In this document: piece after piece, positions 1-8,448 of the stretch
Position numbering within the stretch: the first letter of the stretch is position 1
Layout: each line of letters opens with the position of its first letter
Origin: Anaerolineales bacterium
Lineage (GTDB): Bacteria > Chloroflexota > Anaerolineae > Anaerolineales > Villigracilaceae
NCBI GenBank assembly: GCA_030583885.1
Contig: CP129480.1
Span: forward strand, 310,001-374,000
DNA length: 64,000 bases
Direction of reading: 5' to 3'
Made by a program: the position numbers and the translations under genes
The notes under the pieces: generated by a model
The model's input: only the letters and a program-made list of their open reading frames with translations
Told to the model about the DNA's origin: nothing
Database searches by the model: none

Positions 1-1
1 C

Positions 2-757
2 CCCGTTGCGGCGGCTGTGACCGGCGCATTTATGGGCATGGTCTTTCCCGTCTGTGAGTGCGGAGTCATCCCTCTCACGCGCAGGCTTTTCCACAAGGGA
101 CTCCCGCTTTCGGCGGGCATCGCCTTTTTGCTCGCCGCGCCCGTCTTGAATCCGATTGTCATATTGAGCACGGCGGCGGCGTTTGGCTGGGGGCAGATGC
201 TTTTCTGGCGGATCGCTCTCAGCTTTGTGATCGCCGTCGTAACCGGTCTCATTTTCTCGGTCGAGAAGGAGGCGGGGAACGTATTGCGTCCCGTGCTGGT
301 GCTTTCCCATGAGCATGATCCTGCCTCTGCAGGGTCAAATGATCCATTCACCGCAAAGATTCGCAAATCCTTGTTGATCACTGCGGATGAATTCTTTGAG
401 ATGGGGCGTTTCCTGATCATGGGCGCCGTGTTTGCGGCAGCGCTTCAGACCTTTGCCTCACAATCTTTCCTGCTCACGCTCGGGAGCGGACCCATCCTCT
501 CGGTGCTGGTCATGCTGGCACTGGCGGTTTTGCTTTCGATCTGTTCCACCGTCGACTCGTTCGTGGCGCTGGGGTTTGTCGGCACGTTCAGTTTCGGTTC
601 GGTGCTTTCCTTCCTTGTCTTCGGGCCGATGGTGGACATCAAAAGCGTGCTGATGTATCTGCAGGTGTTCAAAAGACGCTCCGTGTTTTATATTGTTGCC
701 ATTCCGTTCATGATAAGCCTGCTGTCAGGGCTGATCTTTAATTACTTCCAGCCATAG
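2..757 (+). CDS. YraQ/UPF0718-family permease, 5' end missing
   Basis: This is the C-terminal part of a polytopic membrane permease of the COG0701/UPF0718 group. The frame is open to the window edge, so the true start lies upstream. About 250 residues are visible with several hydrophobic segments. The family hallmark CECGVIP stands near the visible start, in a cytoplasmic-looking turn followed by basic residues, and further membrane helices surround a charged mid-region (around nt 260-400). Members are thought to move small substrates or metal ions, but the substrate here is not shown. It lies 8 bp before a TIGR03943 protein, the usual partner of this permease (YcgR-YcgQ in Bacillus), which supports a two-part transport system. 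The metal-related genes downstream suggest a metal substrate, which is inference. Confidence 0.85.
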   Translation, partial: PVAAAVTGAFMGMVFPVCECGVIPLTRRLFHKGLPLSAGIAFLLAAPVLNPIVILSTAAAFGWGQMLFWRIALSFVIAVVTGLIFSVEKEAGNVLRPVLVLSHEHDPASAGSNDPFTAKIRKSLLITADEFFEMGRFLIMGAVFAAALQTFASQSFLLTLGSGPILSVLVMLALAVLLSICSTVDSFVALGFVGTFSFGSVLSFLVFGPMVDIKSVLMYLQVFKRRSVFYIVAIPFMISLLSGLIFNYFQP

Positions 758-765
758 GGAACCTT

Positions 766-1500
766 ATGCAAACGAGAATGTATCGCTCCTTTCAAGGACT
801 GCTGCTGCTGGGGTTGTGCATCTTCTTCGCGTCCAAAGCCGCCAACGGACAACTGACCTGGTATATCAACAGCCGTTTCATTCCGCTGACGATTTTCGGG
901 ATCGTCTTCCTGGCGGTGCTGGCGCACACCATCTTTGCCGAGGTCAAACGCTCCCGCCGGCAGGATGACGCGCATGAGCATGACCATGCGCCCGCCCCTG
1001 TGAGTTTATGGTTCATGCTGGTGCCGTTGTTGATCGGCGTTCTCATCCCTGCACGCCCGCTGGACTCGTCCGCCTTCGCCACAAAGGGATTCAATACCAA
1101 TTCGCCCCTGGTCAGCGCGGATTCCTCGGCGCTGATCTTTGAAACAGATTCCGAAGAGCGCAATGTTCTGGATTGGATCAAACTCTTTAATTATGAGGAA
1201 AACACCCTGCAATTCAACGGACAGAAGGCGTCCGTGATCGGTTTCGTTTACTTCGATGAAAGCCTGGGGGAGGATCAATTCTTCGTCAGCCGCTTTGTGG
1301 TCTCCTGCTGTGCGGCGGACGGCTTTGCGATCGCCATGGCGGCGGAATGGGATGATGCCGCTGCGCTCGAACAGGATTCATGGGTGCTGGTGAAAGGCAT
1401 GATCGAATCGATTACGCTCAATGGCCGTGCCGTGCCGATGATCGCGGCCGAGTCTGTGCAGGCGGTCCCCGTCCCCAACCAGCCCTATCTCTTTCCATGA
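766..1500 (+). CDS. TIGR03943/DUF1980 (YcgQ-like) permease partner protein
   Basis: The protein has 244 residues with three N-terminal membrane helices (roughly residues 5-25, 33-56 and 84-102), a His-rich stretch between helices two and three (HEHDHA), and a C-terminal soluble domain containing the family pattern FVVSCCAADG, where a Cys pair precedes the end of a compact beta domain. This arrangement is that of the YcgQ/TIGR03943 family, which is encoded next to UPF0718 permeases. The gene is 8 bp behind that permease and overlaps the next gene by the ATGA type of junction, so all are probably one operon. The CC pair and His cluster would suit metal contact, but function is unproven. Confidence 0.85.
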   Translation: MQTRMYRSFQGLLLLGLCIFFASKAANGQLTWYINSRFIPLTIFGIVFLAVLAHTIFAEVKRSRRQDDAHEHDHAPAPVSLWFMLVPLLIGVLIPARPLDSSAFATKGFNTNSPLVSADSSALIFETDSEERNVLDWIKLFNYEENTLQFNGQKASVIGFVYFDESLGEDQFFVSRFVVSCCAADGFAIAMAAEWDDAAALEQDSWVLVKGMIESITLNGRAVPMIAAESVQAVPVPNQPYLFP

Positions 1501-2858
1501 AACTTCGCCTTACCCTGGATACTGCCGCAATCGGCATCATTGTCCTGCTGGCGGTCTTCGTCGGGCTGACCGTCCTGGCCGGGGCACAGGCGGGTGTTCG
1601 GGTTTCAGCGAACCTGCCCGAGCGCGGCCTGATCGGCCCCCTCCAAACCATCGAGTTGACCTTCTCTGAATCCGTTGATCCCAACCTGACCGAGGCGCTT
1701 CTTTCGATCCAGCCTGCATTGGATGGACGCTTCGAATGGCTTGACTCTCGTTCCATGCAATTCGTTCCCGCCGCACCGTTTGAACTGGATACTGTTTACA
1801 AACTGACGCTGTTGCCCGGCAGAGTCAGCGCAACAGGCCGCGAGTTGAAAAAACAACAGGCCTGGGAGTTCTCCGTCCGCGCTCCATGGGTCGCCTATTT
1901 GGCAAGCGGCGAAAATCAAAGCAGCATCTGGGCGATGGATCTGAACGGCAATCCGCCGCGACGGCTCACGGATGAAAAGATAAAGGTCATTTCGTTCGAC
2001 GTGGCGAAAAACGGTGAACTCATCATTTTCACCAGCGTCAACGGGCAGGGCGGCATCGACTTGTGGCGCATACCCCGCGCAGGCGGCGAGGCCTCCCTTC
2101 TGCTGGATTGCGCCCGCGACCGCTGCACCACGCCAGCCATTGCGCCCAACGGTTATCGCATCGCGTATTCACGTGAAGCCGCGGGACCGGGTCCCGACCT
2201 GCCCTTTGGTTCTCCGCGCATATGGATATTGGACCTGCAAAGCGGACAGAATGGTCCCGTGTATGAAGACCGGCAAATTTTGGGATATAACCCGTCCTGG
2301 TCACCAGACTCGAACAAGCTTGCATCCTATGACGGCCTTGCAGACCGCATCAACCTGCTGGATCTGACCGACAACAAACGCTACATCTTCCCATCCAACA
2401 CCGGCGGACCTGTCACTTGGTCGCCTGATTCCACCAGATTTCTCTTTACCATCATCGAACAGAAGGAGGACGGGCTGCGCACACAGGTGCGTCTTGCTGA
2501 TCTTTCCTTGAACGACTCCATGACCCTGATCGGCTCCCGGGATAACCGCGATTATTCGTATTATTCAATCGCCTGGTCGCCGCTCGAGGAGAAAGCCGTG
2601 TTGGGATTTCGCGCCGGTGACGAGAAACCATCCCAGATCCTCTGGCTCTTCGATCCATCCATGCTCGAAGGCATCGTCATCGCCGGCGAAGAGAACTACA
2701 CATACAACTCGCCGCAATGGGACCCGTGGGGCGGCGCGCTCATCTTTCAACAATTTAAACTTCGCGGTGCGTTCAATCCCGAAATCGGCGTATGGAAACC
2801 GGGCTTCAGCGCGCCGCTCATCCTCGCACAGGGTCTCATGCCGCGCTGGCTCCCATGA
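1497..2858 (+). CDS. Secreted Ig-like (SbsA-type) plus TolB-like beta-propeller protein
   Basis: I place the start at the ATG overlapping the previous stop codon (ATGA), giving 453 residues; the frame is open further upstream but that part overlaps the previous gene. An uncleaved-looking N-terminal hydrophobic segment (about 10-30) anchors or exports it. Residues about 35-125 look like a bacterial Ig-like domain of the SbsA type ('FSESVDPNLTEALLSIQP'). The rest is a PD40/TolB-like propeller with repeated WSPDS or APNG blades. A cysteine pair in the pattern DCAxxxC (Cys205, Cys210) recurs in the propeller of the next gene. It is probably extracytoplasmic. No catalytic motif is visible and the ligand is unknown. 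Confidence 0.8.
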   Translation: MKLRLTLDTAAIGIIVLLAVFVGLTVLAGAQAGVRVSANLPERGLIGPLQTIELTFSESVDPNLTEALLSIQPALDGRFEWLDSRSMQFVPAAPFELDTVYKLTLLPGRVSATGRELKKQQAWEFSVRAPWVAYLASGENQSSIWAMDLNGNPPRRLTDEKIKVISFDVAKNGELIIFTSVNGQGGIDLWRIPRAGGEASLLLDCARDRCTTPAIAPNGYRIAYSREAAGPGPDLPFGSPRIWILDLQSGQNGPVYEDRQILGYNPSWSPDSNKLASYDGLADRINLLDLTDNKRYIFPSNTGGPVTWSPDSTRFLFTIIEQKEDGLRTQVRLADLSLNDSMTLIGSRDNRDYSYYSIAWSPLEEKAVLGFRAGDEKPSQILWLFDPSMLEGIVIAGEENYTYNSPQWDPWGGALIFQQFKLRGAFNPEIGVWKPGFSAPLILAQGLMPRWLP

Positions 2859-5377
2859 AATTCCCCAAACTTTTTTCATCCATCTTATTGCTCGTCATCC
2901 TCGCCTCGGCGACATTCACAAAGGCACGGGCGCATCCCGCCGATCTTTATGCGCACACCCTCCATGTCACCATCTCCAACACCGGCCTGCAGATCGAATG
3001 GGTCGTAAAACCCGGCCCGCTGCTGACGAATTTTCTCTGGTATGAAATGGACTCGGATCAGGACGGGACTCTCAGCCCGTTCGAAACCGAAACGTGGGGG
3101 AACGCTCGTGCCGCGCTGATGACTGCCACGCTCGACGACAAGCCTTTCCCCCTGCGGATGGATTCCGTGCAACTGCCCGCAGACTTGCGGAGTTTCCAGG
3201 CGGGCCAGGAACATATCACCTTCCACCTGTCCGCCGGGTGGAGCCCGGGAACAAACAACGTCCGTCAACTGGTTCTCGAAAACAGGCTGGAACAAACAAA
3301 GTCCATCAACTGGTTTTATCTCAGCGCGGCGGATCATACCGCCTTTTTATTCCCAACCCAGAAAAGCCACATCATCACCATTGATATCATTCAAGACAGC
3401 AGCCTGATTTCAAACCAGACAAAACTACTGAGCGCCTGGGACAGCGGCACACCCGCCCTGCCATTTGGTCAGGAAAAGGATGTCGTCACTGAAACCGCTG
3501 AGCAGGTTGTGCCGGAACTGGCGGAAAGAAGTCCGCAGGAAATTCTGCTTGACCTTGTCCGCCAAAAGGAATTTTCCATTTCATTCTATGTCTTCGCACT
3601 TGCCATCGCGCTTGCGCTGGGCGCGCTCCATGCGCTGACACCGGGACACGGCAAAACCGTCGTTGCGGCCTACCTGGTGGGTTCGCGCGGTACGACATTT
3701 CACGCCATTGCCCTCGGCACCATCGTCACATTGACACACACCGGTTCCGTCTTTCTGCTGGGCACCATCACGCTGGCGGCTTCGCAATACATTCTCCCGA
3801 CCACGATCATCCCCTTCCTCGAAATCCTTTCCGGCTTGCTCATCCTTGGACTGGGTTTTTATTTATTGTGGCAAAGATTTTTATACTGGCGCAGTTCACT
3901 GAAACCCGCCCCGCAATTAAATCCGCGTAGAAGTCCGCTTGCACCTTCTGCATCAACAAACAAAAAGCCGGCCGGGGGCCTGAAGGTGGAAAAGATGCCC
4001 GCCGGTTTTCATCATCATGGGGATGGGAAAGTGCATTCCCACGATGTCCCGCAAACCATCACCTGGCGCTCCCTCATCGCCCTCGGCATCAGCGGCGGAC
4101 TGGTGCCCTGCCCGGATGCAATCGCAATCCTGCTGGTTGCCATTGCAATCAACCGTATTCTGCTCGGGCTGGCGTTGATTACATCGTTCAGCCTGGGGCT
4201 GGCAATCGTGTTGATTGTCATCGGCCTGTTGATGGTTAACAGCCGCCGCATCTTCGACCGCATTGGATTCCTGGACAGGCTTGCGCCGGTCCTGCCCATT
4301 GTCAGCGCAGTGATCGTGCTGGCCCTCGGCTTCGGGTTGACGTGGGGCGCGTATGTCCGGGCGAAGGAAAATTTCAATTTTGGTGTGCCAGTTAAAACTT
4401 CCGTGAACGATGCGCAGATTTTATATCTAGATGAAAATGAAAATCGATTTAAGCAATTGTTGATTACGGACTATAAAAAGGATACATCACGGGTCATTAC
4501 ACAGGCGGCCCACAGCATCATTGACTACGCAACATCCCCCGATCAAACCCGCGTGGTGTATATCGTCCAGACGAGCAGCCACGAAAATGAGATCTGGCTG
4601 ATCGACCTGGACGGCATGGAGAATAAAAAAATATCGGATTGTGCGGACGCGGTTTGTTCGGGCGTGGTCTGGTCTCCTGATGGAAACCGCGTGATCTATG
4701 AACACATGAGTTTGAGCGGCAACGCAAGCGGATTGCCAACCTTGTGGTGGATCAATATCATCACGGGGCAGGAACAGCCTGTCTTTCAAGAGACGCAGCT
4801 GCCCGGCGGTAACCCGCGCTGGTCTCCGAATGGCGAATGGCTGAGCTATGCCACGCCTGAGGGAATCCGTCTGTATCATATGAAAGACGGAGAAAGCCGC
4901 GTGATCAGGAATATTCTTGGAGCTGCCGCGTTATGGTCCCCGGACAGCAAATCCATTTTGCTGCGGGATGTCGTCATCAGAGACAACCAGTTCCTGACGC
5001 AGTTATTTTTATACGACATTGAATCGGAAGCGCTTGCGAACCTGAATCCGAACGACCGTGTGGAAAATCTCCTGGCTGCATGGTCGCCCAGCGGCGAATT
5101 TATTGCCGTTGTGCGGCGCGACCTTGCCATCCCGCGCGGCGACCAGATCTGGCTGATGCGCGCGGATGGCAGTGAGGCGCACACGATTACAGATACACCC
5201 GATGTTCTGCACAGCAGTTTGAATTGGTCGCCGGATGGAAGGTATTTACTGTACGATGTATATATCCTGGACACGTTCCCGTTCGAGTCGCGTTTACAGG
5301 TGATTGAGATCGAATCAGGAGAGGTCACAGACCTTGGGATGAAAGGCTTCAACCCGCAGTGGGTGTGGCGGAAATAG
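2855..5377 (+). CDS. NicO-type nickel/cobalt transporter fused to a TolB-like propeller
   Basis: The start is the ATG overlapping the previous stop; a signal peptide follows (1-26, cut near KARA-HP). The protein has 840 residues. Residues 27 to about 240 form an extracytoplasmic domain with a perfect EF-hand-like calcium loop at 66-77 (DxDxDG...E). Residues about 245-520 are a six-helix NicO/RcnA-like transporter with LTPGHGKT and GGLVPCPDA motifs and a His-rich loop (HHHGDGKVHSHD). Residues about 525-840 are a PD40/TolB propeller with WSPDG/WSPNG blades and the Cys pair DCAxxxC (596, 601). Family knowledge says NicO proteins move Ni or Co, often outward. The C-terminal propeller is unusual and resembles the product of the upstream gene. 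Confidence 0.85.
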   Translation: MKFPKLFSSILLLVILASATFTKARAHPADLYAHTLHVTISNTGLQIEWVVKPGPLLTNFLWYEMDSDQDGTLSPFETETWGNARAALMTATLDDKPFPLRMDSVQLPADLRSFQAGQEHITFHLSAGWSPGTNNVRQLVLENRLEQTKSINWFYLSAADHTAFLFPTQKSHIITIDIIQDSSLISNQTKLLSAWDSGTPALPFGQEKDVVTETAEQVVPELAERSPQEILLDLVRQKEFSISFYVFALAIALALGALHALTPGHGKTVVAAYLVGSRGTTFHAIALGTIVTLTHTGSVFLLGTITLAASQYILPTTIIPFLEILSGLLILGLGFYLLWQRFLYWRSSLKPAPQLNPRRSPLAPSASTNKKPAGGLKVEKMPAGFHHHGDGKVHSHDVPQTITWRSLIALGISGGLVPCPDAIAILLVAIAINRILLGLALITSFSLGLAIVLIVIGLLMVNSRRIFDRIGFLDRLAPVLPIVSAVIVLALGFGLTWGAYVRAKENFNFGVPVKTSVNDAQILYLDENENRFKQLLITDYKKDTSRVITQAAHSIIDYATSPDQTRVVYIVQTSSHENEIWLIDLDGMENKKISDCADAVCSGVVWSPDGNRVIYEHMSLSGNASGLPTLWWINIITGQEQPVFQETQLPGGNPRWSPNGEWLSYATPEGIRLYHMKDGESRVIRNILGAAALWSPDSKSILLRDVVIRDNQFLTQLFLYDIESEALANLNPNDRVENLLAAWSPSGEFIAVVRRDLAIPRGDQIWLMRADGSEAHTITDTPDVLHSSLNWSPDGRYLLYDVYILDTFPFESRLQVIEIESGEVTDLGMKGFNPQWVWRK

Positions 5378-5452
5378 CACACTGAAAATAACCGCTGGTC
5401 ATTGCGGAGAAGCCTGAGCCTGTTCCCTGTCATCCTCCCGGAAAATCCCTGT

Positions 5453-5481
5453 TTGACTCACAGGGCATTATCGTATATAGT
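5453..5481 (+). promoter_or_regulatory. Sigma70-type promoter
   Basis: TTGACT (5453-5458) and TATAGT (5476-5481) are separated by 17 bp. Transcription would start near 5488, which excludes the GTG at 5482 as a start and supports the ATG at 5509. Confidence 0.7.
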
Positions 5482-5508
5482 GTGGAAATCAAAGAAGGGA
5501 GTTTCCAA

Positions 5509-6048
5509 ATGAGCCAGTTTCAGGAAGAACCATCCTCTGGATCGCGACCGGACAATCGATCCTTGATCGCCGCAGCGCTTGCACGCAACATAAAGATCGG
5601 CGCAAACAATTTCCATTGGATCGCAGGGTTGTCCGTGTTGAATTCCCTCATTTCGGCTTTTGGGGGCGGCATGACCTTTATCATCGGACTGGGGATAACC
5701 CAATTAACGGATGCGTTCGCATTTCTTTTCGCACAGGAGGCACCGGAAGGAGCAATGCTTTTCAAGGGCCTCGGCCTGGTATTAAGCATTGTCATCTCAA
5801 CCGTCTTCGTCCTGTTTGGGGTCTTTGCGGGCAGGTCGCAACGCTGGGCATTTGTTACGGGAATGCTACTGTATGCACTGGACGGGGGATTGTTGCTGGC
5901 TTTCCAGGATTGGATCGGCTTCTTCTTCCATTTGTATTTTCTATGGGGTCTGTGGAAAGGTTTGCAGGCTTTGAATCAACTGCAAAAATTGATGCCTGTA
6001 CAGGCGGGTACGGTATCAGATTATCCACAGGACATCGGCATGTCCTGA
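5509..6048 (+). CDS. Small membrane protein of unknown function
   Basis: The protein has 179 residues and about four hydrophobic segments, after a polar N-terminus of about 35 residues. I chose the ATG at 5509 because AAGGGAG lies 9 bp before it and the promoter at 5453-5481 would exclude the earlier GTG. The helices contain glycine-rich pieces (SAFGGGMTFIIGLG) and the C-terminal part is WG-rich; no catalytic residues stand out. It is a single-gene unit between its own promoter and a strong terminator. I do not recognise the family. Confidence 0.75.
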   Translation: MSQFQEEPSSGSRPDNRSLIAAALARNIKIGANNFHWIAGLSVLNSLISAFGGGMTFIIGLGITQLTDAFAFLFAQEAPEGAMLFKGLGLVLSIVISTVFVLFGVFAGRSQRWAFVTGMLLYALDGGLLLAFQDWIGFFFHLYFLWGLWKGLQALNQLQKLMPVQAGTVSDYPQDIGMS

Positions 6049-6052
6049 TGGA

Positions 6053-6089
6053 TAAGAGTCTCATCGAAGTGATGAGACTCTTATTTTTT
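6053..6089 (+). terminator. Rho-independent terminator
   Basis: A perfect 13-bp stem (6053-6065 with 6071-6083) has a 5-nt loop and is followed by six T. It ends the unit before the zinc operon. Confidence 0.9.
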
Positions 6090-6103
6090 ACCCGCCCGCC
6101 GCC

Positions 6104-6132
6104 TTGACACTTTGCCTTTTCATGTTTATACT
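6104..6132 (+). promoter_or_regulatory. Consensus sigma70 promoter of the fur/zur-znu operon
   Basis: TTGACA (6104-6109), 17-bp spacer, TATACT (6127-6132): close to the ideal sigma70 promoter. The start would be about 6139, inside the palindromic operator described next. Confidence 0.85.
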
Positions 6133-6134
6133 TA

Positions 6135-6157
6135 TTGATAATGATTTTCAATATCAA
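6135..6157 (+). promoter_or_regulatory. Fur/Zur-type operator palindrome
   Basis: A 23-bp near-perfect palindrome reads TTGATA...TATCAA with AT-rich centre and resembles the classic Fur-family box (GATAATGAT type). Only a few central positions break symmetry. It covers the expected transcription start, 2 bp after the -10 box and 11 bp before the regulator's ATG, the position expected for autorepression. Confidence 0.8.
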
Positions 6158-6168
6158 GAAGAGCGCCG

Positions 6169-6588
6169 ATGTCCGCTGAAATCTGGCTCACCCAACTGCA
6201 TGAGAACGGATACCGCATCACGGCCGCGCGCCGTGCGGTGGTGGAGACGGTCGAAACATCCATGCGCGCACTCACCCCGCTGGAAGTGTACGACATGGCG
6301 CGCAAAAAATATCGCGCGCTGGGGCTGGTCACGGTCTATCGCACGCTTGAGAAACTCGAGGAACTGCGTCTCATCCAGCGCGTGCATCAACCCATGGGCT
6401 GTCAGGCATTCATCTCAATGGGCCAGGGGCATCAACACCTTCTGCTTTGCAGGCAGTGCGGGCAGGTGGAGTTCTTCGAAGGCGATGACTTGAGTACCTT
6501 GATCAGTTCCATTGCACGGAAAACAGGCTACCAGATCAACGAACACTGGCTGCAGCTTTTCGGGCTGTGCGCGAAGTGCCGCGCATAA
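6169..6588 (+). CDS. zur: Fur-family metal regulator, probably Zur
   Basis: The 139-residue protein has the Fur layout: an N-terminal winged helix (ITAARRAVVETVE...LVTVYRTLEKLEELRLI) and a C-terminal dimer domain with two CxxC pairs (CRQC and CAKC) that form the structural zinc site in this family. Histidines in GQGHQH and an Asp/Glu cluster supply sensor-site candidates. It heads an operon with znuA, znuC and znuB behind a palindromic operator, so it is most likely a zinc-sensing repressor. Manganese or iron sensing cannot be excluded from sequence alone. Confidence 0.85.
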   Translation: MSAEIWLTQLHENGYRITAARRAVVETVETSMRALTPLEVYDMARKKYRALGLVTVYRTLEKLEELRLIQRVHQPMGCQAFISMGQGHQHLLLCRQCGQVEFFEGDDLSTLISSIARKTGYQINEHWLQLFGLCAKCRA

Positions 6589-6635
6589 AATCAACTCTTC
6601 CCTCACCAACGGTGGGGGCTAAAAAAGGATTATAA

Positions 6636-7574
6636 ATGAAAAAGATTATCAATTCCATTATTGGACTGCCGGCTCTCGCGGCTCTTTTCCTGACTGCCTG
6701 TGGATCCGCCCCTCAAGGCAGTGACGGGACTTTGAGAGTGCTCGCCTCCACCACCTTTCTAGCGGACATTGCCTGGAACGTTGCAGGTGACCGCGTCAAG
6801 GTGGATTCACTGCTCCCCGTTGGCGCGGACCCGCACGCGTATCAGGCTGCGCCTGCGGATGTGGCGAAAATCGCCGCGAGCAATGTATTGGTCCTGAACG
6901 GGCTGGAATATGAACACTTCATTGAACCGCTCCTTGAGAATGCCGGCGGTGAACGTCTGGTAATTGAGGCGACGACTGGCCTGGAACCGCGTGAGATGGA
7001 TGAACATGCCGGCGAAGCAGAAGCAGGCGAAGGGTCCGGGCATGAAGCGGGCGATCCGCACATGTGGCTGGACCCGACCCTTGTCATCAGGTACGTCGAG
7101 AACATCCGTGACGGATTCATCGAAGCCGACCCTGAGGGCGCAGAGGTGTATCGAGTCAATGCAGATGCGTATATCGACGAATTGAGAGCGTTGGATGCAT
7201 GGATCACCGAACAGGTGGCTGACATCCCCAGCGAGCGCCGCCTGCTGGTGACCAATCACGAAGCGATGGGGTATTTTGCCGGGCGGTACGGGTTCGAGAT
7301 CGTGGACACCATCCTTGCCAGCCTGAGTTCCGATGCGGGGATATCGGCGCAGCGGTTGGCGGCTGTCATTAACGAGGTCAAAACCTCCGGGGCGGAGGCG
7401 GTCTTCCTGGACGATGTTGAAAATACAAGCCTCGCAAATCAAATTGCGGGGGAGACGGGCATAAAGGTTGTCGGTGATCTGCACCTCGAGTCGCTCACCG
7501 ACGGCGCACCCGCAGGGACATACATTGACATGATGAAGCATAATACGACCCGCATTGTGGACGCTTTGAAGTAA
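6636..7574 (+). CDS. znuA: Zinc/manganese ABC transporter substrate-binding lipoprotein (ZnuA-like)
   Basis: The protein has 312 residues: a signal peptide with lipobox LTAC (Cys22), then a cluster A-I solute-binding fold. Candidate metal ligands are His67 (GADPHAY), His142 (DPHMWLDP) and His208 (NHEAMGYF). The fourth position, usually Asp, may be Glu285 in LHLESL. The acidic/His-containing loop before His142 (about 117-141) is short compared with typical ZnuA proteins. An AAAAAAGGAT-like ribosome site precedes the ATG. Gene order with a Fur-type regulator, ATPase and permease supports zinc uptake; manganese is the alternative. Confidence 0.9.
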   Translation: MKKIINSIIGLPALAALFLTACGSAPQGSDGTLRVLASTTFLADIAWNVAGDRVKVDSLLPVGADPHAYQAAPADVAKIAASNVLVLNGLEYEHFIEPLLENAGGERLVIEATTGLEPREMDEHAGEAEAGEGSGHEAGDPHMWLDPTLVIRYVENIRDGFIEADPEGAEVYRVNADAYIDELRALDAWITEQVADIPSERRLLVTNHEAMGYFAGRYGFEIVDTILASLSSDAGISAQRLAAVINEVKTSGAEAVFLDDVENTSLANQIAGETGIKVVGDLHLESLTDGAPAGTYIDMMKHNTTRIVDALK

Positions 7575-7601
7575 GATTAGGAAATCCCGCAGGAAGGCAG
7601 G

Positions 7602-7630
7602 TAAGGGCGGCTCTTCAAGGGTCGCCCTTA
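7602..7630. repeat. Palindromic repeat inside the znu operon
   Basis: A perfect 8-bp stem (TAAGGGCG with CGCCCTTA) has a 13-nt loop and sits between znuA and znuC. It resembles other GTAGGG(G)CG-type palindromes at 24551, 25822 and 27194. It could stabilise or attenuate the messenger RNA. Confidence 0.55.
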
Positions 7631-7638
7631 AGTATGAT

Positions 7639-8448
7639 ATGACACATGTTCCTCACCGTCTTGAAATTGTAAATGCCAGCATTGGGTATGGCGAAAAGAT
7701 CGTCGTGCATGATTTGAATTTTCAGATACCGCATGGCGCACGCGTGGCTGTGGTCGGACCGAACGGCGCGGGGAAATCCACGTTGTTTAAAGCATTGGTT
7801 GGAATCCTGCCGCTGCACAGCGGGCATGTGTTGATCCACGGTGAATTGCTCGGCGCGCACAAGGATTGCGTGGCGTACATCCCGCAGCGTGAGGATGTGG
7901 ATTGGCGTTTCCCTGTCACGGTGCAGGACGTGGTCATGATGGGGCGCTACGGACAAATGGGATGGCTGAGCCGTCCATCCAGTGATGATAAAAGGGTAGT
8001 CAGGAAAAGCATCGAACAATTGGGCATTACCGACCTTGCAATGCATTCGATTGGGCAGTTATCCGGTGGTCAACAGCAGCGCGCCTTTCTGGCGCGCGCA
8101 CTCGCACAGGAACCGCACATCCTTTTAATGGACGAGCCGTTCACAGGCGTGGACATGACAACCCAGGACATTACCCTCAACCTGTTGGACCACCTGAAAA
8201 GCCGCCGGGTGACGACCATGATCTCGACACACGATCTGAATCTAGCTGCTTCACGCTTCGACCTTGTACTTTTGCTAAATCACCGTCTCATTGCGTTCGG
8301 GGCGCCGCAGGAGGTATTTGTCAGGGAAAACCTTGCGCAGGCCTTCGGTAATTCCCTTCTGGTCACAGAAAATGGGGTGATGCTTGTGGATGAATGCTGT
8401 CCTCCCGATGAAGATCATGCTCTTCACAGCCATGCAGAGGTGAAATGA
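7639..8448 (+). CDS. znuC: Zinc/manganese ABC transporter ATPase (ZnuC-like)
   Basis: The protein has 269 residues and a complete nucleotide-binding domain: Walker A GPNGAGKST, Q-loop IPQRED, signature LSGGQQQR, Walker B ILLMDEPF and switch His in STHD. It energises the permease encoded next. The C-terminal tail is rich in His, Asp and Cys (DECCPPDEDHALHSHAE), which could bind metal and is longer than needed for the ATPase fold. The stop overlaps the permease start (ATGA). No clear Shine-Dalgarno site precedes this ATG; the palindrome at 7602-7630 ends 8 bp before it. Confidence 0.92.
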   Translation: MTHVPHRLEIVNASIGYGEKIVVHDLNFQIPHGARVAVVGPNGAGKSTLFKALVGILPLHSGHVLIHGELLGAHKDCVAYIPQREDVDWRFPVTVQDVVMMGRYGQMGWLSRPSSDDKRVVRKSIEQLGITDLAMHSIGQLSGGQQQRAFLARALAQEPHILLMDEPFTGVDMTTQDITLNLLDHLKSRRVTTMISTHDLNLAASRFDLVLLLNHRLIAFGAPQEVFVRENLAQAFGNSLLVTENGVMLVDECCPPDEDHALHSHAEVK

